Of a DNA stretch of 64,000 bases, positions 38,948-47,660 are shown in pieces. Origin of the DNA: Cobetia amphilecti (GTDB lineage: Bacteria > Pseudomonadota > Gammaproteobacteria > Pseudomonadales > Halomonadaceae); NCBI RefSeq assembly GCF_020217465.1, contig NZ_CP084115.1, forward strand, positions 1,364,001-1,428,000, read 5' to 3'. The position numbers were made by a program, and so were the translations under genes. The notes under the pieces are model-generated. The model ran no database searches. It worked only from the letters and a program-made list of their open reading frames with translations, and was not told where the DNA came from. Each line of letters opens with the position of its first letter. Positions within the stretch are counted from its first letter, which is position 1.

Positions 38948-39946
38948 TCAGCGCTCAGGACGTGATTCGAGATACTTCGTCAGCAGTTCGCGATCTTCAC
39001 TGGTGACCTTCTGCTTCCAGCTTTCCACCACATGCTGACTGGCCTCCTCGAGGGCATCCTGCAGCTCAGGTGGGGCCGGGGTGATCAGCTTCGCGCCGTT
39101 CTCCTGCAGGATGGCGTAGGCCTCGTCCAGCACGCTGTGGGTGGCCGTCCAGCCGGCAGACTCGGCGGCATGCGCGGCATCGATCAACGCCTGCTGCTGC
39201 GCCTCTGTCAGGTCGTCGAAGCTATCGCGATTCATGTGGATGATATTGAGCGGCATCGCGTAGTTGAGCGTGGTGAAGTGGGGCATGTAGCGGTAGAGCT
39301 CCGCACTGACACCGCCCATCGCGGAGGTCAGCGCGCCGTGGATGCTGCCACCGGGCAGCAGGGGTTTGAGCTCTCCCCAGCTCATGACCTGAGGCGCCGC
39401 GCCCAGATTGAGCAGCACACGCTGCGTGTTGCGGTCGTAGGTGCGGATCGGCATGTCCTTCAGGTCATCACCGTCAGCGATAGGCGCTTTCGACCACAGG
39501 CCGCTGGGCGTCCACGGCAGGGCATACAGCAGGATCTGGTTGTACTCGGCGAGCAGTTCCTCGTAGCGCGGCTTCGCGACCACGTACAGGCGGTGAGCTT
39601 CATCGAGGTCGTAGGCGATCGCCGGCAGTGAGGAGATGCCGAAGAAGGGGGCTTCCTCGGCGAGCGCGCCACTGAGTGTCGCGGCGATGTCGATGACACC
39701 GCCGGCGGTGGCCTGTAGGTGACTGGCGGAGCGAATGTCCGAGCGCAGCGTCAGCGTCAGGTCGCCTTCGGACTGGCTGGCGACCTGCTGACTGAATTCG
39801 GCAGCGCGTTGGCCCATCATCGTGTCGGGCTCGTAATCGCTGCTCATGCTGAGGGTCGTCTGGGCGTGCGCGCTGAGTGCGCTGATCAGGCCTGCCGTGG
39901 CCAGGCCAGCGGACAACAGCGCGGAAATGCGTGAGGAAGACGTCAT
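38948..39946 (-). CDS. TRAP transporter solute-binding protein (DctP family), copy 1
   Basis: This is a 332-residue secreted receptor. A signal peptide (SALLSAGLATAGLISALSAH, cleaved after AHA) precedes the mature protein. The DctP fold shows in RSASHLQATAGGVIDIAATL, the conserved YALPWTPSGLWSKAPI and LNYAMPLNIIHMNRDSFDDL. It binds an organic-acid-type ligand in the periplasm and hands it to DctQ/DctM permeases. No permease gene is nearby. About half identical by eye to the gene at 40115. Confidence 0.87.
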   Translation of the reverse strand: MTSSSRISALLSAGLATAGLISALSAHAQTTLSMSSDYEPDTMMGQRAAEFSQQVASQSEGDLTLTLRSDIRSASHLQATAGGVIDIAATLSGALAEEAPFFGISSLPAIAYDLDEAHRLYVVAKPRYEELLAEYNQILLYALPWTPSGLWSKAPIADGDDLKDMPIRTYDRNTQRVLLNLGAAPQVMSWGELKPLLPGGSIHGALTSAMGGVSAELYRYMPHFTTLNYAMPLNIIHMNRDSFDDLTEAQQQALIDAAHAAESAGWTATHSVLDEAYAILQENGAKLITPAPPELQDALEEASQHVVESWKQKVTSEDRELLTKYLESRPER

Positions 39947-40114
39947 GGGGAATCCTTTCTTTTTGTCATTGACCTTTGCCCGCTAGGGTAGTGCATGCCT
40001 GCGTTTATGCTCAGGTGAATCGTGACGTCGCGCATTTTCCCTGCGCTGTCGGGAGAGGTTGCCGCGTGGGGTGGCCGTCATGGCCAAGGTCGGTGGCGTG
40101 GGCGCGTGCCTGAC

Positions 40115-41128
40115 TCAGAGGGCATCGCGTTGTGCGAGATAGCGATCCAGCAGTTCGCTTTCCTCAAGGTCAACCTTGCTGCGCCAGCTCTCGATCACGC
40201 TGACACTGGCGCGTGCCAGTGAGCGCTTGAGTTCGGGCGAGAGCGGATTGCTGACCGTCACGCCGGCCTCTTCCAGCTGGGCATGGGTCTGCTCCAGGAC
40301 GCTGGCGATGGCGTTCCAGCTGGTGTCTTCGATCTCGGTCGCGGCGCTGAGAAGGGCCTCGCGCTGGGTGTCGTCGAGCGCTTCGAAGCGTGACCGGCTC
40401 ATGTGAACGATATTGAGCGGCATGGCGTATTGCAGCGCGGTGTAGTGATCCAGCGTGCGGTTGAGCTCCGCCGTCAGGCCGCCCAGGGCCGAGGTCATCA
40501 CTGCCTCGATACGGCCTTCGGCCAGCTGCTGTTGCATCGGCTCCCAGCCGAGCACGGTGGCGATGGCGCCAAGGTTGAGCAGTACGCGTTGGGTATTGCG
40601 GTCGTAGGCCCGCACGGGCACGCCCCGGAGGTCATCGCGTGTGGTGATCGGCTTGCGCGACCACAGCCCGCTGGGCGGCCAGGGCAGGGCGTAGAGCAGA
40701 ATCTGGTCATGCTCTTCCAGCAGCGCTTCATAGCTGGGGCGCGCCAGGCGGTAGAGTTCGCGCGCCTGATGCGGGTCATCGACCAGGGTCGGCAGCGAGC
40801 TGAGGCCGAACAGCGGCATTTCGGCGGCCAGCGCGCCGCTGTGGGAGTCAGCCAGCTGGATGATGTCGGCGTTGATGGCCTCGAGATGATTCACCGAGCG
40901 CAGCCGACTCAGCGGGCCTTCTCCGAAGGAGATCTCGAGCTCGCCCTCGCTGAGCGATGCTACCTGATCGACGAACTGCTGGGCGCGCTGGCCCATCATG
41001 GTCTGGGGGCCGTATTCGCGGCTCATGGTCAGCTCGACAGGCTCCGCCTGGGCGGGCGTGCCCAGGGTGGCAAGGCCCAGTGCCAAGCCCACGCCGAGCG
41101 CTCTCTTGATGCCGAACATTCTCTTCAT
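40115..41128 (-). CDS. TRAP transporter solute-binding protein (DctP family), copy 2
   Basis: This is a 337-residue protein, clearly a paralog of the preceding gene: YALPWPPSGLWSRKPITTRD, YDRNTQRVLLNLGA and YAMPLNIVHMSRSRFEALDD are shared almost word for word. Start at 41128 (MKRMFGIKRALGVGLALGLA) gives a standard signal peptide ending AQA and has GGGAG upstream. The two genes are read in the same direction with a 168-bp gap. The pair arose by tandem duplication. Confidence 0.86.
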   Translation of the reverse strand: MKRMFGIKRALGVGLALGLATLGTPAQAEPVELTMSREYGPQTMMGQRAQQFVDQVASLSEGELEISFGEGPLSRLRSVNHLEAINADIIQLADSHSGALAAEMPLFGLSSLPTLVDDPHQARELYRLARPSYEALLEEHDQILLYALPWPPSGLWSRKPITTRDDLRGVPVRAYDRNTQRVLLNLGAIATVLGWEPMQQQLAEGRIEAVMTSALGGLTAELNRTLDHYTALQYAMPLNIVHMSRSRFEALDDTQREALLSAATEIEDTSWNAIASVLEQTHAQLEEAGVTVSNPLSPELKRSLARASVSVIESWRSKVDLEESELLDRYLAQRDAL

Positions 41129-41450
41129 GTCGAGCACTCCCTGCATGACAAGCACTGCCTTCATGCCGCTACGCTGTCCGATTGGCATTCGTCGTCATCC
41201 ATCCATAGGGGGTAAATCAAGTATCCCTCAAAAGTGCAGGGCGTGCTGTCGCTGTCTCGATCAACGCTTCCCCGGTTGGCCTGTTTCACGCCTGCACCGG
41301 CACGATTCGGAAGGGGCAACGGGCGTTGAACTGCCAGTTGGCGCAATGTGGTCTACGCTCAAATCATGGCTGTGCAACTGCCCTGACACGAACTCCGCGC
41401 CGGGACCGCATGGCCGGATTGTCGACGACTGTCAACGGGAGGTAGACCAC
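41129..41450. other. Intergenic region between the dctP-like pair and the Yip1 gene
   Basis: About 320 bp with divergent promoters expected. I see no repeats or strong hairpins. Open frames extending both genes into it are unsupported by ribosome sites. Confidence 0.5.
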
Positions 41451-42044
41451 ATGCTGACCCACGTATGGGGCTTGATGGCGCATCCGCAACGGGAATGGCA
41501 GACCATCCGCAAGGAACACGAATCCATCACCCACCTCTACGCACATCATGTGCTGCTCATGGCGCTGGTGCCTGTCATCTGCGCCTACATCGGGACCACG
41601 CAGTTCGGTTGGAGCCTGACGGAAGGCCACGCCATTCTTCTGGAGCCTCTGGATGCCTTCTTCGCCGGTATCGCGTTCTATATCGCCATACTGACAGCGA
41701 TCGGCTTCATGGGCACTGTCATTCACATGCTCTCGCAGCGTTTCTCGGGGCACCCCAGCCGCCGGCGTTGCATCATCTTCGCGGGCTATGTCGCCACGCC
41801 GATGTTCCTCGCGGGGCTGGTCGCGCTCTACCCTGTCATCTGGGTGTGTATCCTCGCGGGCACCATTGGCCTGTGTTACAGCGCATACCTGCTGTATCTG
41901 GGCATCCCGCCACTGCTCGACATCTCCAACAAGGAAGGCTTCCTCGTCACCGGGTCGACACTGGGGATCGGGGTGCTGGTTCTCGAGGGCCTGCTGGCGG
42001 TCACCGTGCTGCTGTGGGGGTATGGCGCACGCTGGTTCATGTAG
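41451..42044 (+). CDS. Yip1-family inner-membrane protein
   Basis: This is a 197-residue protein starting MLTHVWGLMAHPQREWQTIR, the typical opening of bacterial Yip1/DUF1282 proteins, followed by five hydrophobic segments (LLMALVPVICAYIGTTQFGW, GIAFYIAILTAIGFMGTVIH, ATPMFLAGLVALYPVIWVCI, YLLYLGIPPLL, LEGLLAVTVLLWGYG). Function in bacteria is poorly known. GGGAGG precedes the ATG at 41451. A terminator follows. Confidence 0.85.
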   Translation: MLTHVWGLMAHPQREWQTIRKEHESITHLYAHHVLLMALVPVICAYIGTTQFGWSLTEGHAILLEPLDAFFAGIAFYIAILTAIGFMGTVIHMLSQRFSGHPSRRRCIIFAGYVATPMFLAGLVALYPVIWVCILAGTIGLCYSAYLLYLGIPPLLDISNKEGFLVTGSTLGIGVLVLEGLLAVTVLLWGYGARWFM

Positions 42045-42102
42045 TCCTTCGCGGCACGTAGGCGTCAGTCTGCTGATGCCATCGGCGCGAAAAAGCGTCT
42101 CT

Positions 42103-42140
42103 GCAACGCCTCGCCTTCATCGGCGGGGCGTTGTCATTTT
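42103..42140 (+). terminator. Terminator after the Yip1 gene
   Basis: CAACGCCTCGCC with GGCGGGGCGTTG (one G-U pair), then TCATTTTG. Confidence 0.7.
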
Positions 42141-42225
42141 GCGCGCGGGTTGGCGCGTGGCACTTGTGCTCGGTGGCGGCGGCGTGGAAAGTGTTGGACT
42201 CAATCGACAGTGTGGAAGAAAGCGC

Positions 42226-43182
42226 ATGGACAAGTTTGAACAGCGACTGGAGCAGGCTGCGCGGGCTGCATGGTTGTCATATGTCGGTGGACGGACCCAG
42301 GACGACATCGCGGTTCAGCTGGGGGTGTCGCGCCCCGGCGTGCAGCGCCTGCTGTCGTTGGCGCGTCAGGAGCGGCTGGTCAAGATCTCCATCGATCATC
42401 CCGTGGCCAGCAGCATGGCGCTGTCGGATACGCTGGTGGAGCACTTCGGGCTGAGCTTCTGCGATGTGGTGCCCTCTGACACCCAGTCACCGGAGAGCAT
42501 CGCGGAGTATCTGGCGGTGGCGGGTGCCGAGCGCCTGGCGTTCTATCTCGGTCGCCAGCAGCCACAGACCATCTCGCTGAGCACCGGGCGTGCGGTACGT
42601 GCGGCGGTGGAAGCGCTGAGTCGCAGCGAGCGCCCCCAGCATCGCATCGTGTCACTGGTCGGCAATGTGGCGCTGGATGGCTCCTCCAACCGCTATGACG
42701 GCGTGATGCTGCTGGCGGACAAGATCGGCGCTGATCGCTTCCTGCTGCCCGCGCCCGTGGTGGCGGCCAGCATCGAGGAGAAGGAGTCGCTGCAGGGGCA
42801 GAATCTGGTCAAGGCGGTGTTCAAGGTCGCCTGTGAGGCCGATGTGGGCATGATCGGCATCGGGCGTCTCGATGCCCAGGCGACGCTGTTCCAGGATCAG
42901 TTCATCAGCGCCGCCGAGCGCGATGAGCTGATGGAGGTCGGTGCCGTGGGGGAGTTGATGGGCTGGCCGCTCGACACCCATGGCCGGCTGATCGATTGCC
43001 CGCTGGCGCAGCGCATCACCAGTGTGCCGCTGACCTCGCTCAAGGCGCAGCCGCTGATCGGGCTGGCGGGCGGCCACGACAAGGTGCCGGCCATCCTGAG
43101 TGCGTTGCGCGGTGGTTGGCTGCAAGGGCTGATCATCGACGAGGTGGCTGCCCAGCGGGTCTGCGCGGCCCTCAAGGAGTGA
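42226..43182 (+). CDS. SorC-family sugar-responsive transcriptional regulator
   Basis: This is a 318-residue protein. The N-terminal helix-turn-helix (AWLSYVGGRTQDDIAVQLGV, SRPGVQRLLSLARQE) and the C-terminal sugar-binding domain (HRIVSLVGNVALDGSSNRYD, MIGIGRLDAQATLFQDQFIS, GLAGGHDKVPAILSALRGGW) define the SorC/DeoR-like family. It should sense a sugar phosphate or polyol and control the adjacent polyol operon. GGAAGAA precedes ATG 42226. The regulator points towards the operon and is separated from it by 875 bp. Confidence 0.9.
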   Translation: MDKFEQRLEQAARAAWLSYVGGRTQDDIAVQLGVSRPGVQRLLSLARQERLVKISIDHPVASSMALSDTLVEHFGLSFCDVVPSDTQSPESIAEYLAVAGAERLAFYLGRQQPQTISLSTGRAVRAAVEALSRSERPQHRIVSLVGNVALDGSSNRYDGVMLLADKIGADRFLLPAPVVAASIEEKESLQGQNLVKAVFKVACEADVGMIGIGRLDAQATLFQDQFISAAERDELMEVGAVGELMGWPLDTHGRLIDCPLAQRITSVPLTSLKAQPLIGLAGGHDKVPAILSALRGGWLQGLIIDEVAAQRVCAALKE

Positions 43183-44057
43183 GCAGAGAACTGCCGTCTT
43201 CGTATGATTTCACCGAGATGTCAGCAGCCTATTAGTTTTCTGCTGATGGCTTGCGCTTGACGGCTGGCTCCCGATGACAGGCTTTTGTGGATACAGTCTG
43301 CACAAGGCGCCGTACAAGGCGCCGAGCGAGTCATCGGGAGCAGGGCGGGGCGTATGGCCAGGCCTTGCTCCTGGTGTCGTTCTTGGTGTCGTTCGCGGTG
43401 TCGTTATCGTGGTCAGGGTTCAGCATTGTCGTTGCCCGCGCGATGCTCGCGTGAGGCCCAGGCGTCCCGTTACCTTCCCGGTGCTATTGCTCTGCTATTT
43501 CTCCGTCACTCCTTCGCCCTTCCTTTGCTATTTCTCCGCGATACCTGCGTTTTTTCTTGCCCTTTGCTCTCTCTTTGCCCTCTCTTGGTTCGCTCTTTGT
43601 TCTCTCTTTATTTCCCCTTCGTTCTCCCATCCTCGCGTAGGAGGTACGACTTTCAGGGCGAACACTGACTTCTCTTGTCTGACAATCGAGTGCGTTTGTT
43701 CACCTCAATGATAAAGAATCGGGGCGGCAATCGTGGTCCGCGTTGTTTCGTTTAACGCTAATATCTGTCTATGCTGAATTGCACGCAAGCTCAGTGGCCA
43801 TGCCGCCTTGTGGCCTACACCCAAAGGATCAGATCCCAAGGTTGTATAGCCCAAGGTATAGCGCTTCAGGGTTTGCTTTTTTACAGGTCTGATCCGATCA
43901 TTTGTTCACTGAATGACGTTTTGATCGAACGTGTTTGCGTCGCGATGTCTCGCCAGGACATCCGTTCACCAAGCCGGTTGATGGGAAGGTATCGGTGCCC
44001 AAGGCGCCGCTGCCCTCGAAAAGAACAATGCCAATAACGCCCCGATGGAGTGCCCTC
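43183..44057. promoter_or_regulatory. Long upstream region of the polyol operon
   Basis: 875 bp without a convincing gene. It holds three tandem 12-bp units containing GGTGTCGTT (43374-43410), a strongly pyrimidine-rich stretch (about 43460-43645) and two 11-bp palindromes GGATCAGATCC (43826-43836) and TGATCCGATCA (43890-43900) near the expected promoter of smoE. Confidence 0.55.
43826..43900. promoter_or_regulatory. Candidate SorC operators (GATCNGATC palindromes)
   Basis: GGATC-A-GATCC (43826-43836) and TGATC-C-GATCA (43890-43900) are perfect palindromes 64 bp apart, 158 bp or more before the smoE start. The GATCNGATC core occurs twice more at 45400 and 45429. Each site also carries two Dam GATC sequences. 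Confidence 0.45.
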
Positions 44058-45401
44058 ATGCGCCTACCTCACATCACCAAGTCCCGCCGTCATCTGCTCT
44101 CGCTCGCCAGTGTCGCTGCCCTGGCGCCGCTCAGCGCCCAGGTCAGTGCCGAGACCATCACCGTCGCGACCGTCAACAACGCCGACATGGTGGTCATGCA
44201 GAGCCTGACCAGCGAATTCGAGAAGGCGCATCCGGACATCACCCTCGACTGGGTGGTACTGGAAGAGAACGTGCTGCGTCAGCGTCTGACCACCGATGTG
44301 GCGACCCAGGGTGGCCAGTTCGACGTCATGACCATCGGCACCTATGAAGTGCCCATCTGGGCCAAGCATGGCTGGCTGACCAAGCTCGACAACCTGCCGG
44401 AGGACTATCAGGTCGATGACCTGATCAAGCCGGTGCGTGATGGTCTGAGCGTGACCGAAGGCGAGAAGAAGGGCCTCTACGCGCTGCCGTTCTATGGCGA
44501 AAGCTCCATGCTCTACTACCGCAAGGACCTCTTCGAGCAGGCCGGTATCGAGATGCCCGAGCAGCCGACCTGGAGCCAGGTCAATGACTGGGCCGCCAAG
44601 CTCAACTCCGCGGATGAAGGCGTCTACGGCATCTGCCTGCGCGGCAAGCCGGGCTGGGGGGAGAACATGGCGATACTGGGCACCATGGTCAACAGCTTCG
44701 GCGGCCGCTGGTTCAATGAGGAGTGGGAACCGCAGCTGGATTCCCCGGCCTGGAGCGAGGCCATCAACTTCTACGTCGACATGATGGGCAAGTACGGCCC
44801 GCCGGGCGCGACTTCCAACGGCTTCAACGAGAACCTGGCACTGTTCTCCAGCGGCAAGTGCGGCATGTGGGTCGACGCCACCTCGGCGGCCGGCAAGCTC
44901 TACAACCCGAAGGAATCTTCCGTGGCCGACAAGCTGGGCTTCGCGCCGGCACCGATCGCCAAGACGGAGAAGGGCTCGCATTGGCTGTGGTCCTGGGCGC
45001 TGGCGATTCCGGAATCCTCCAAGTCCAAGGATGCCGCCCAGACCTTCATTACCTGGGCCACTTCCCAGGAATACGTGAACCTGGTCGGCGAGCGTGAAGG
45101 CTGGGCCAGCATCCCGCCGGGCACCCGTGTCTCCACCTACGAGAACCAGTCCTACAAGGACGCCGCACCCTTCGCCGGCTTCGTGATGGACGCCATCACC
45201 AGTGCCGACCCGACCGATCCGACCCTGGAGCCGGTGCCCTATGTCGGCGTGCAGATGGTGACCATTCCGGAATTCCAGTCCATCGGTACCCAGGTGGGGC
45301 AGATGATCGCCGCGGCGCTGGCCGGCCAGATGTCGGTCGAGCAGGCACTGTCCTCCGCCCAGCGTTCCACCGAGCGCACCATGCGCCAGTCGGGTTACTG
45401 A
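44058..45401 (+). CDS. smoE: Polyol ABC transporter substrate-binding protein, SmoE-type
   Basis: This is a 447-residue periplasmic receptor. The signal peptide (HLLSLASVAALAPLSAQVSA) ends before ETITVATVNNADM. The segments VLEENVLRQRLTTDVATQGG, FDVMTIGTYEVPIWAKHGWL, GICLRGKPGWGENMA and NGFNENLALFSSGKCGMWVD are characteristic of sorbitol/mannitol-binding SmoE/MtlE proteins. ATG 44058 has GGAG eight bases upstream. It delivers sugar alcohols to the SmoFG permease. Gap of 234 bp with a stem-loop follows, consistent with higher expression of the receptor than of the permease. Confidence 0.9.
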   Translation: MRLPHITKSRRHLLSLASVAALAPLSAQVSAETITVATVNNADMVVMQSLTSEFEKAHPDITLDWVVLEENVLRQRLTTDVATQGGQFDVMTIGTYEVPIWAKHGWLTKLDNLPEDYQVDDLIKPVRDGLSVTEGEKKGLYALPFYGESSMLYYRKDLFEQAGIEMPEQPTWSQVNDWAAKLNSADEGVYGICLRGKPGWGENMAILGTMVNSFGGRWFNEEWEPQLDSPAWSEAINFYVDMMGKYGPPGATSNGFNENLALFSSGKCGMWVDATSAAGKLYNPKESSVADKLGFAPAPIAKTEKGSHWLWSWALAIPESSKSKDAAQTFITWATSQEYVNLVGEREGWASIPPGTRVSTYENQSYKDAAPFAGFVMDAITSADPTDPTLEPVPYVGVQMVTIPEFQSIGTQVGQMIAAALAGQMSVEQALSSAQRSTERTMRQSGY

Positions 45402-45442
45402 TCTGATCCAGCCGGTCTGATCCCAACCGATCTGATCTGAAC
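45398..45442 (+). repeat. Three tandem 15-bp repeats with GATCTGATC cores
   Basis: CTGATCTGATCCAGC, CGGTCTGATCCCAAC and CGATCTGATCTGAAC follow each other at the smoE stop. The first and third contain the GATCNGATC core seen upstream of smoE. Confidence 0.6.
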
Positions 45443-45453
45443 GTTGCAACGGC

Positions 45454-45505
45454 CTCCCGCCTTGCCTTGAGCCTCAATCGAAATTGACTCGAAGCACGGC
45501 GGGAG
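45454..45505 (+). promoter_or_regulatory. Intercistronic stem-loop between smoE and smoF
   Basis: CTCCCGCC (45454-45461) pairs with GGCGGGAG (45498-45505). Such stems between receptor and permease genes commonly stabilise or attenuate the message. No U-tract follows. Confidence 0.4.
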
Positions 45506-45635
45506 CCCCGTCCGGCACCCGCGGTTACCCCCTTCCTCTCGAGACTCCTGCAACGCCCTCGCGGCGTGGCACGGGGAGCCTCGGCCTGAAGCCCACCGCA
45601 TTGCCGGACTTCCTCACCGTATCGAAGGACTCACC

Positions 45636-46523
45636 ATGCGCACGAGAGCATCCGGACGCACCGTCGGGGGATTGCGAACCCTGTCGCTGCAAGCCCCAGC
45701 CGTAAGCCTGTTGTTGATGTGGATGCTGGTACCACTGGTCATGACCCTGTGGTTCTCCTTCCAGCGTTACAACCTGATGATGCCGTCGGTGTCCGGCTTT
45801 GCCGGCGTCGACAACTATTACTACCTGCTGACCGACCCGTCCCTGTGGACCGCCATGGGCAACACCTTGCTGCTGGTGGGCTGGGTGCTGGTCGCCACCG
45901 TGGTCGGCGGCACGCTGCTGGCGGTATTGCTGCAGCAGGAATTCTTCGGCCGCGGCGTCGCGCGTCTGTTCGTGATCGCACCGTTCTTCATCATGCCCAC
46001 CGTGAGTGCCCTGGTGTGGAAGAACATGATGATGCACCCGGTCAACGGCATTCTGGCCTGGGTCGCCGGGCTGTTCGGTCTGCCGGCCATCGACTGGTTC
46101 GCCAGCCTGCCGCTGACCTCCATCGTGATCATCGTCACCTGGCAGTGGCTGCCGTTCGCGGTGTTGATCCTGCTGACCGCCATCCAGTCACTCGATGACG
46201 ACCAGGTCGAGGCGGCGCGCATGGACGGGGCAGGGCCGGTGGCGATCTTCTTCTACATCACCCTGCCGCATCTCAAACGTGCCATCAGCGTCGTGGTGAT
46301 GATCGAGATGATCTTCCTGCTGACCATCTTCGCCGAGATCTTCGTTACCACCTCCGGTGGTCCGGGGCTTGCCTCGACCAACCTGGCGTACCTGATCTAC
46401 ATCCGCGCCCTGCTGGACTTCGATGTGGGTGGTGCCTCCGCCGGTGGCGTGATCGCCATCATCCTGGCCAATATCGTGGCCTTCTTCCTGGTGCGTACCG
46501 TCGCCAAGAATCTCGAGAACTGA
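45636..46523 (+). CDS. smoF: Polyol ABC transporter permease, SmoF-type
   Basis: This is a 295-residue inner-membrane protein with six hydrophobic segments. The ABC permease EAA loop is at EAARMDGAGPVAIFFYITLP. NTLLLVGWVLVATVVGGTLL and TSGGPGLASTNLAYLIYIRA are typical of MalF/SmoF-type subunits of CUT1 importers. It pairs with SmoG (46552) and the SmoK ATPase (47661). Confidence 0.9.
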   Translation: MRTRASGRTVGGLRTLSLQAPAVSLLLMWMLVPLVMTLWFSFQRYNLMMPSVSGFAGVDNYYYLLTDPSLWTAMGNTLLLVGWVLVATVVGGTLLAVLLQQEFFGRGVARLFVIAPFFIMPTVSALVWKNMMMHPVNGILAWVAGLFGLPAIDWFASLPLTSIVIIVTWQWLPFAVLILLTAIQSLDDDQVEAARMDGAGPVAIFFYITLPHLKRAISVVVMIEMIFLLTIFAEIFVTTSGGPGLASTNLAYLIYIRALLDFDVGGASAGGVIAIILANIVAFFLVRTVAKNLEN

Positions 46524-46551
46524 TGACAAGCGCTCAGCACAGGGAGACTCA

Positions 46552-47439
46552 ATGATGTCGACTTCAACTTCCAATTCCGTGGCCGCCGCCAGCGCTGCCG
46601 TCAGCGCCAGTCGCGCGCGCCGCAGCGTGATCAACAAGAAGCTTGTCCTGACCCTGGTGGCCTGGACCATCGCGCTGGTGATGTTCTTCCCGATCTTCTG
46701 GATGATCCTCACCAGCTTCAAGACCGAGGCCGAGGCGATCGCCACGCCGCCGAGCCTGTTCTTCACGCCCAGCGTCGAGGGCTATATCGAGATCCAGGCA
46801 CGTGCGGACTACTTCAAGTACGCCCTCAACAGTGTGGTGATCTCGCTCGGGGCAACGCTGCTGGCACTGCTGATCGCGATTCCGTCCGCCTACTCGATGG
46901 CCTTCCTGCCCACCAAGCGTACCCAGGGGACACTGCTGTGGATGCTGTCGACCAAGATGCTGCCGTCCGTGGGCGTGCTGCTGCCGGTCTACCTGATCTT
47001 CCGCGATCTGGGCCTGCTGGATAGCCGTACCGGCCTGATCATCATCTACATGCTGATGAACCTGCCGATCGTGGTCTGGATGCTCTACACCTTCTTCAAG
47101 GACATTCCCAAGGACATCCTCGAAGCCGGTCGCATGGATGGTGCCAGCACCCTGCAGGAGATCTTCCACCTGCTGCTGCCGCTGACTCTGCCGGGCATCG
47201 CTTCCACCGGTCTGCTGTGCGTGATCCTGAGCTGGAACGAGGCGTTCTGGAGCCTGAACCTGACCACCTCCAACGCCGCACCGCTGACCGCCTACATCGC
47301 GTCCTTCTCCAGTCCTGAGGGGCTGTTCTGGGCCAAGCTGTCCGCGGCTTCCACGCTCGCCATCGCGCCGATCCTGATCTTCGGCTGGATGACCCAGAAG
47401 CAGATGGTACGCGGCCTGACCTTCGGCGCCGTCAAGTAA
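46552..47439 (+). CDS. smoG: Polyol ABC transporter permease, SmoG-type
   Basis: This is a 295-residue membrane protein of the MalG type. IFWMILTSFKTEAEAIATPP near the start, the EAA loop LEAGRMDGASTLQEIFHLLL and the C-terminal QKQMVRGLTFGAVK are family marks. It has a 25-residue Ala/Ser-rich cytoplasmic N-terminal extension (AAASAAVSASRARRS). It follows smoF by 28 bp with AGGGAG upstream. Two adjacent ATGs (46552, 46555) are possible starts. Confidence 0.9.
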   Translation: MMSTSTSNSVAAASAAVSASRARRSVINKKLVLTLVAWTIALVMFFPIFWMILTSFKTEAEAIATPPSLFFTPSVEGYIEIQARADYFKYALNSVVISLGATLLALLIAIPSAYSMAFLPTKRTQGTLLWMLSTKMLPSVGVLLPVYLIFRDLGLLDSRTGLIIIYMLMNLPIVVWMLYTFFKDIPKDILEAGRMDGASTLQEIFHLLLPLTLPGIASTGLLCVILSWNEAFWSLNLTTSNAAPLTAYIASFSSPEGLFWAKLSAASTLAIAPILIFGWMTQKQMVRGLTFGAVK

Positions 47440-47500
47440 TCCGCGCCAGCCAGAGACACGCAAGACGCACACGCAAGACGCATAAGCTACAGAGAGGTAC

Positions 47501-47572
47501 GCCGCCTGCGCCACATTGGCTGATGAACATTGCCAGATGAGCATTGACTGAGAGCAGATCAGCGCAGGCGGC
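47501..47572 (+). repeat. Inverted repeat between smoG and smoK
   Basis: GCCGCCTGCGC (47501-47511) and GCGCAGGCGGC (47562-47572) are perfectly complementary with a 50-base loop. A smaller hairpin, CACCTGCC/GGCAGGTG, sits at 47623-47642 just before the smoK ribosome site. A duplicated ACGCAAGACGCA also lies upstream (47458-47482). Confidence 0.5.
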
Positions 47573-47660
47573 CGAGAGCCACACGCATGTTGCACCCTTG
47601 CCATGCCACCCAAATTTGCCATCACCTGCCCTCGGGCAGGTGCGGATAAGGAAACTTCCC

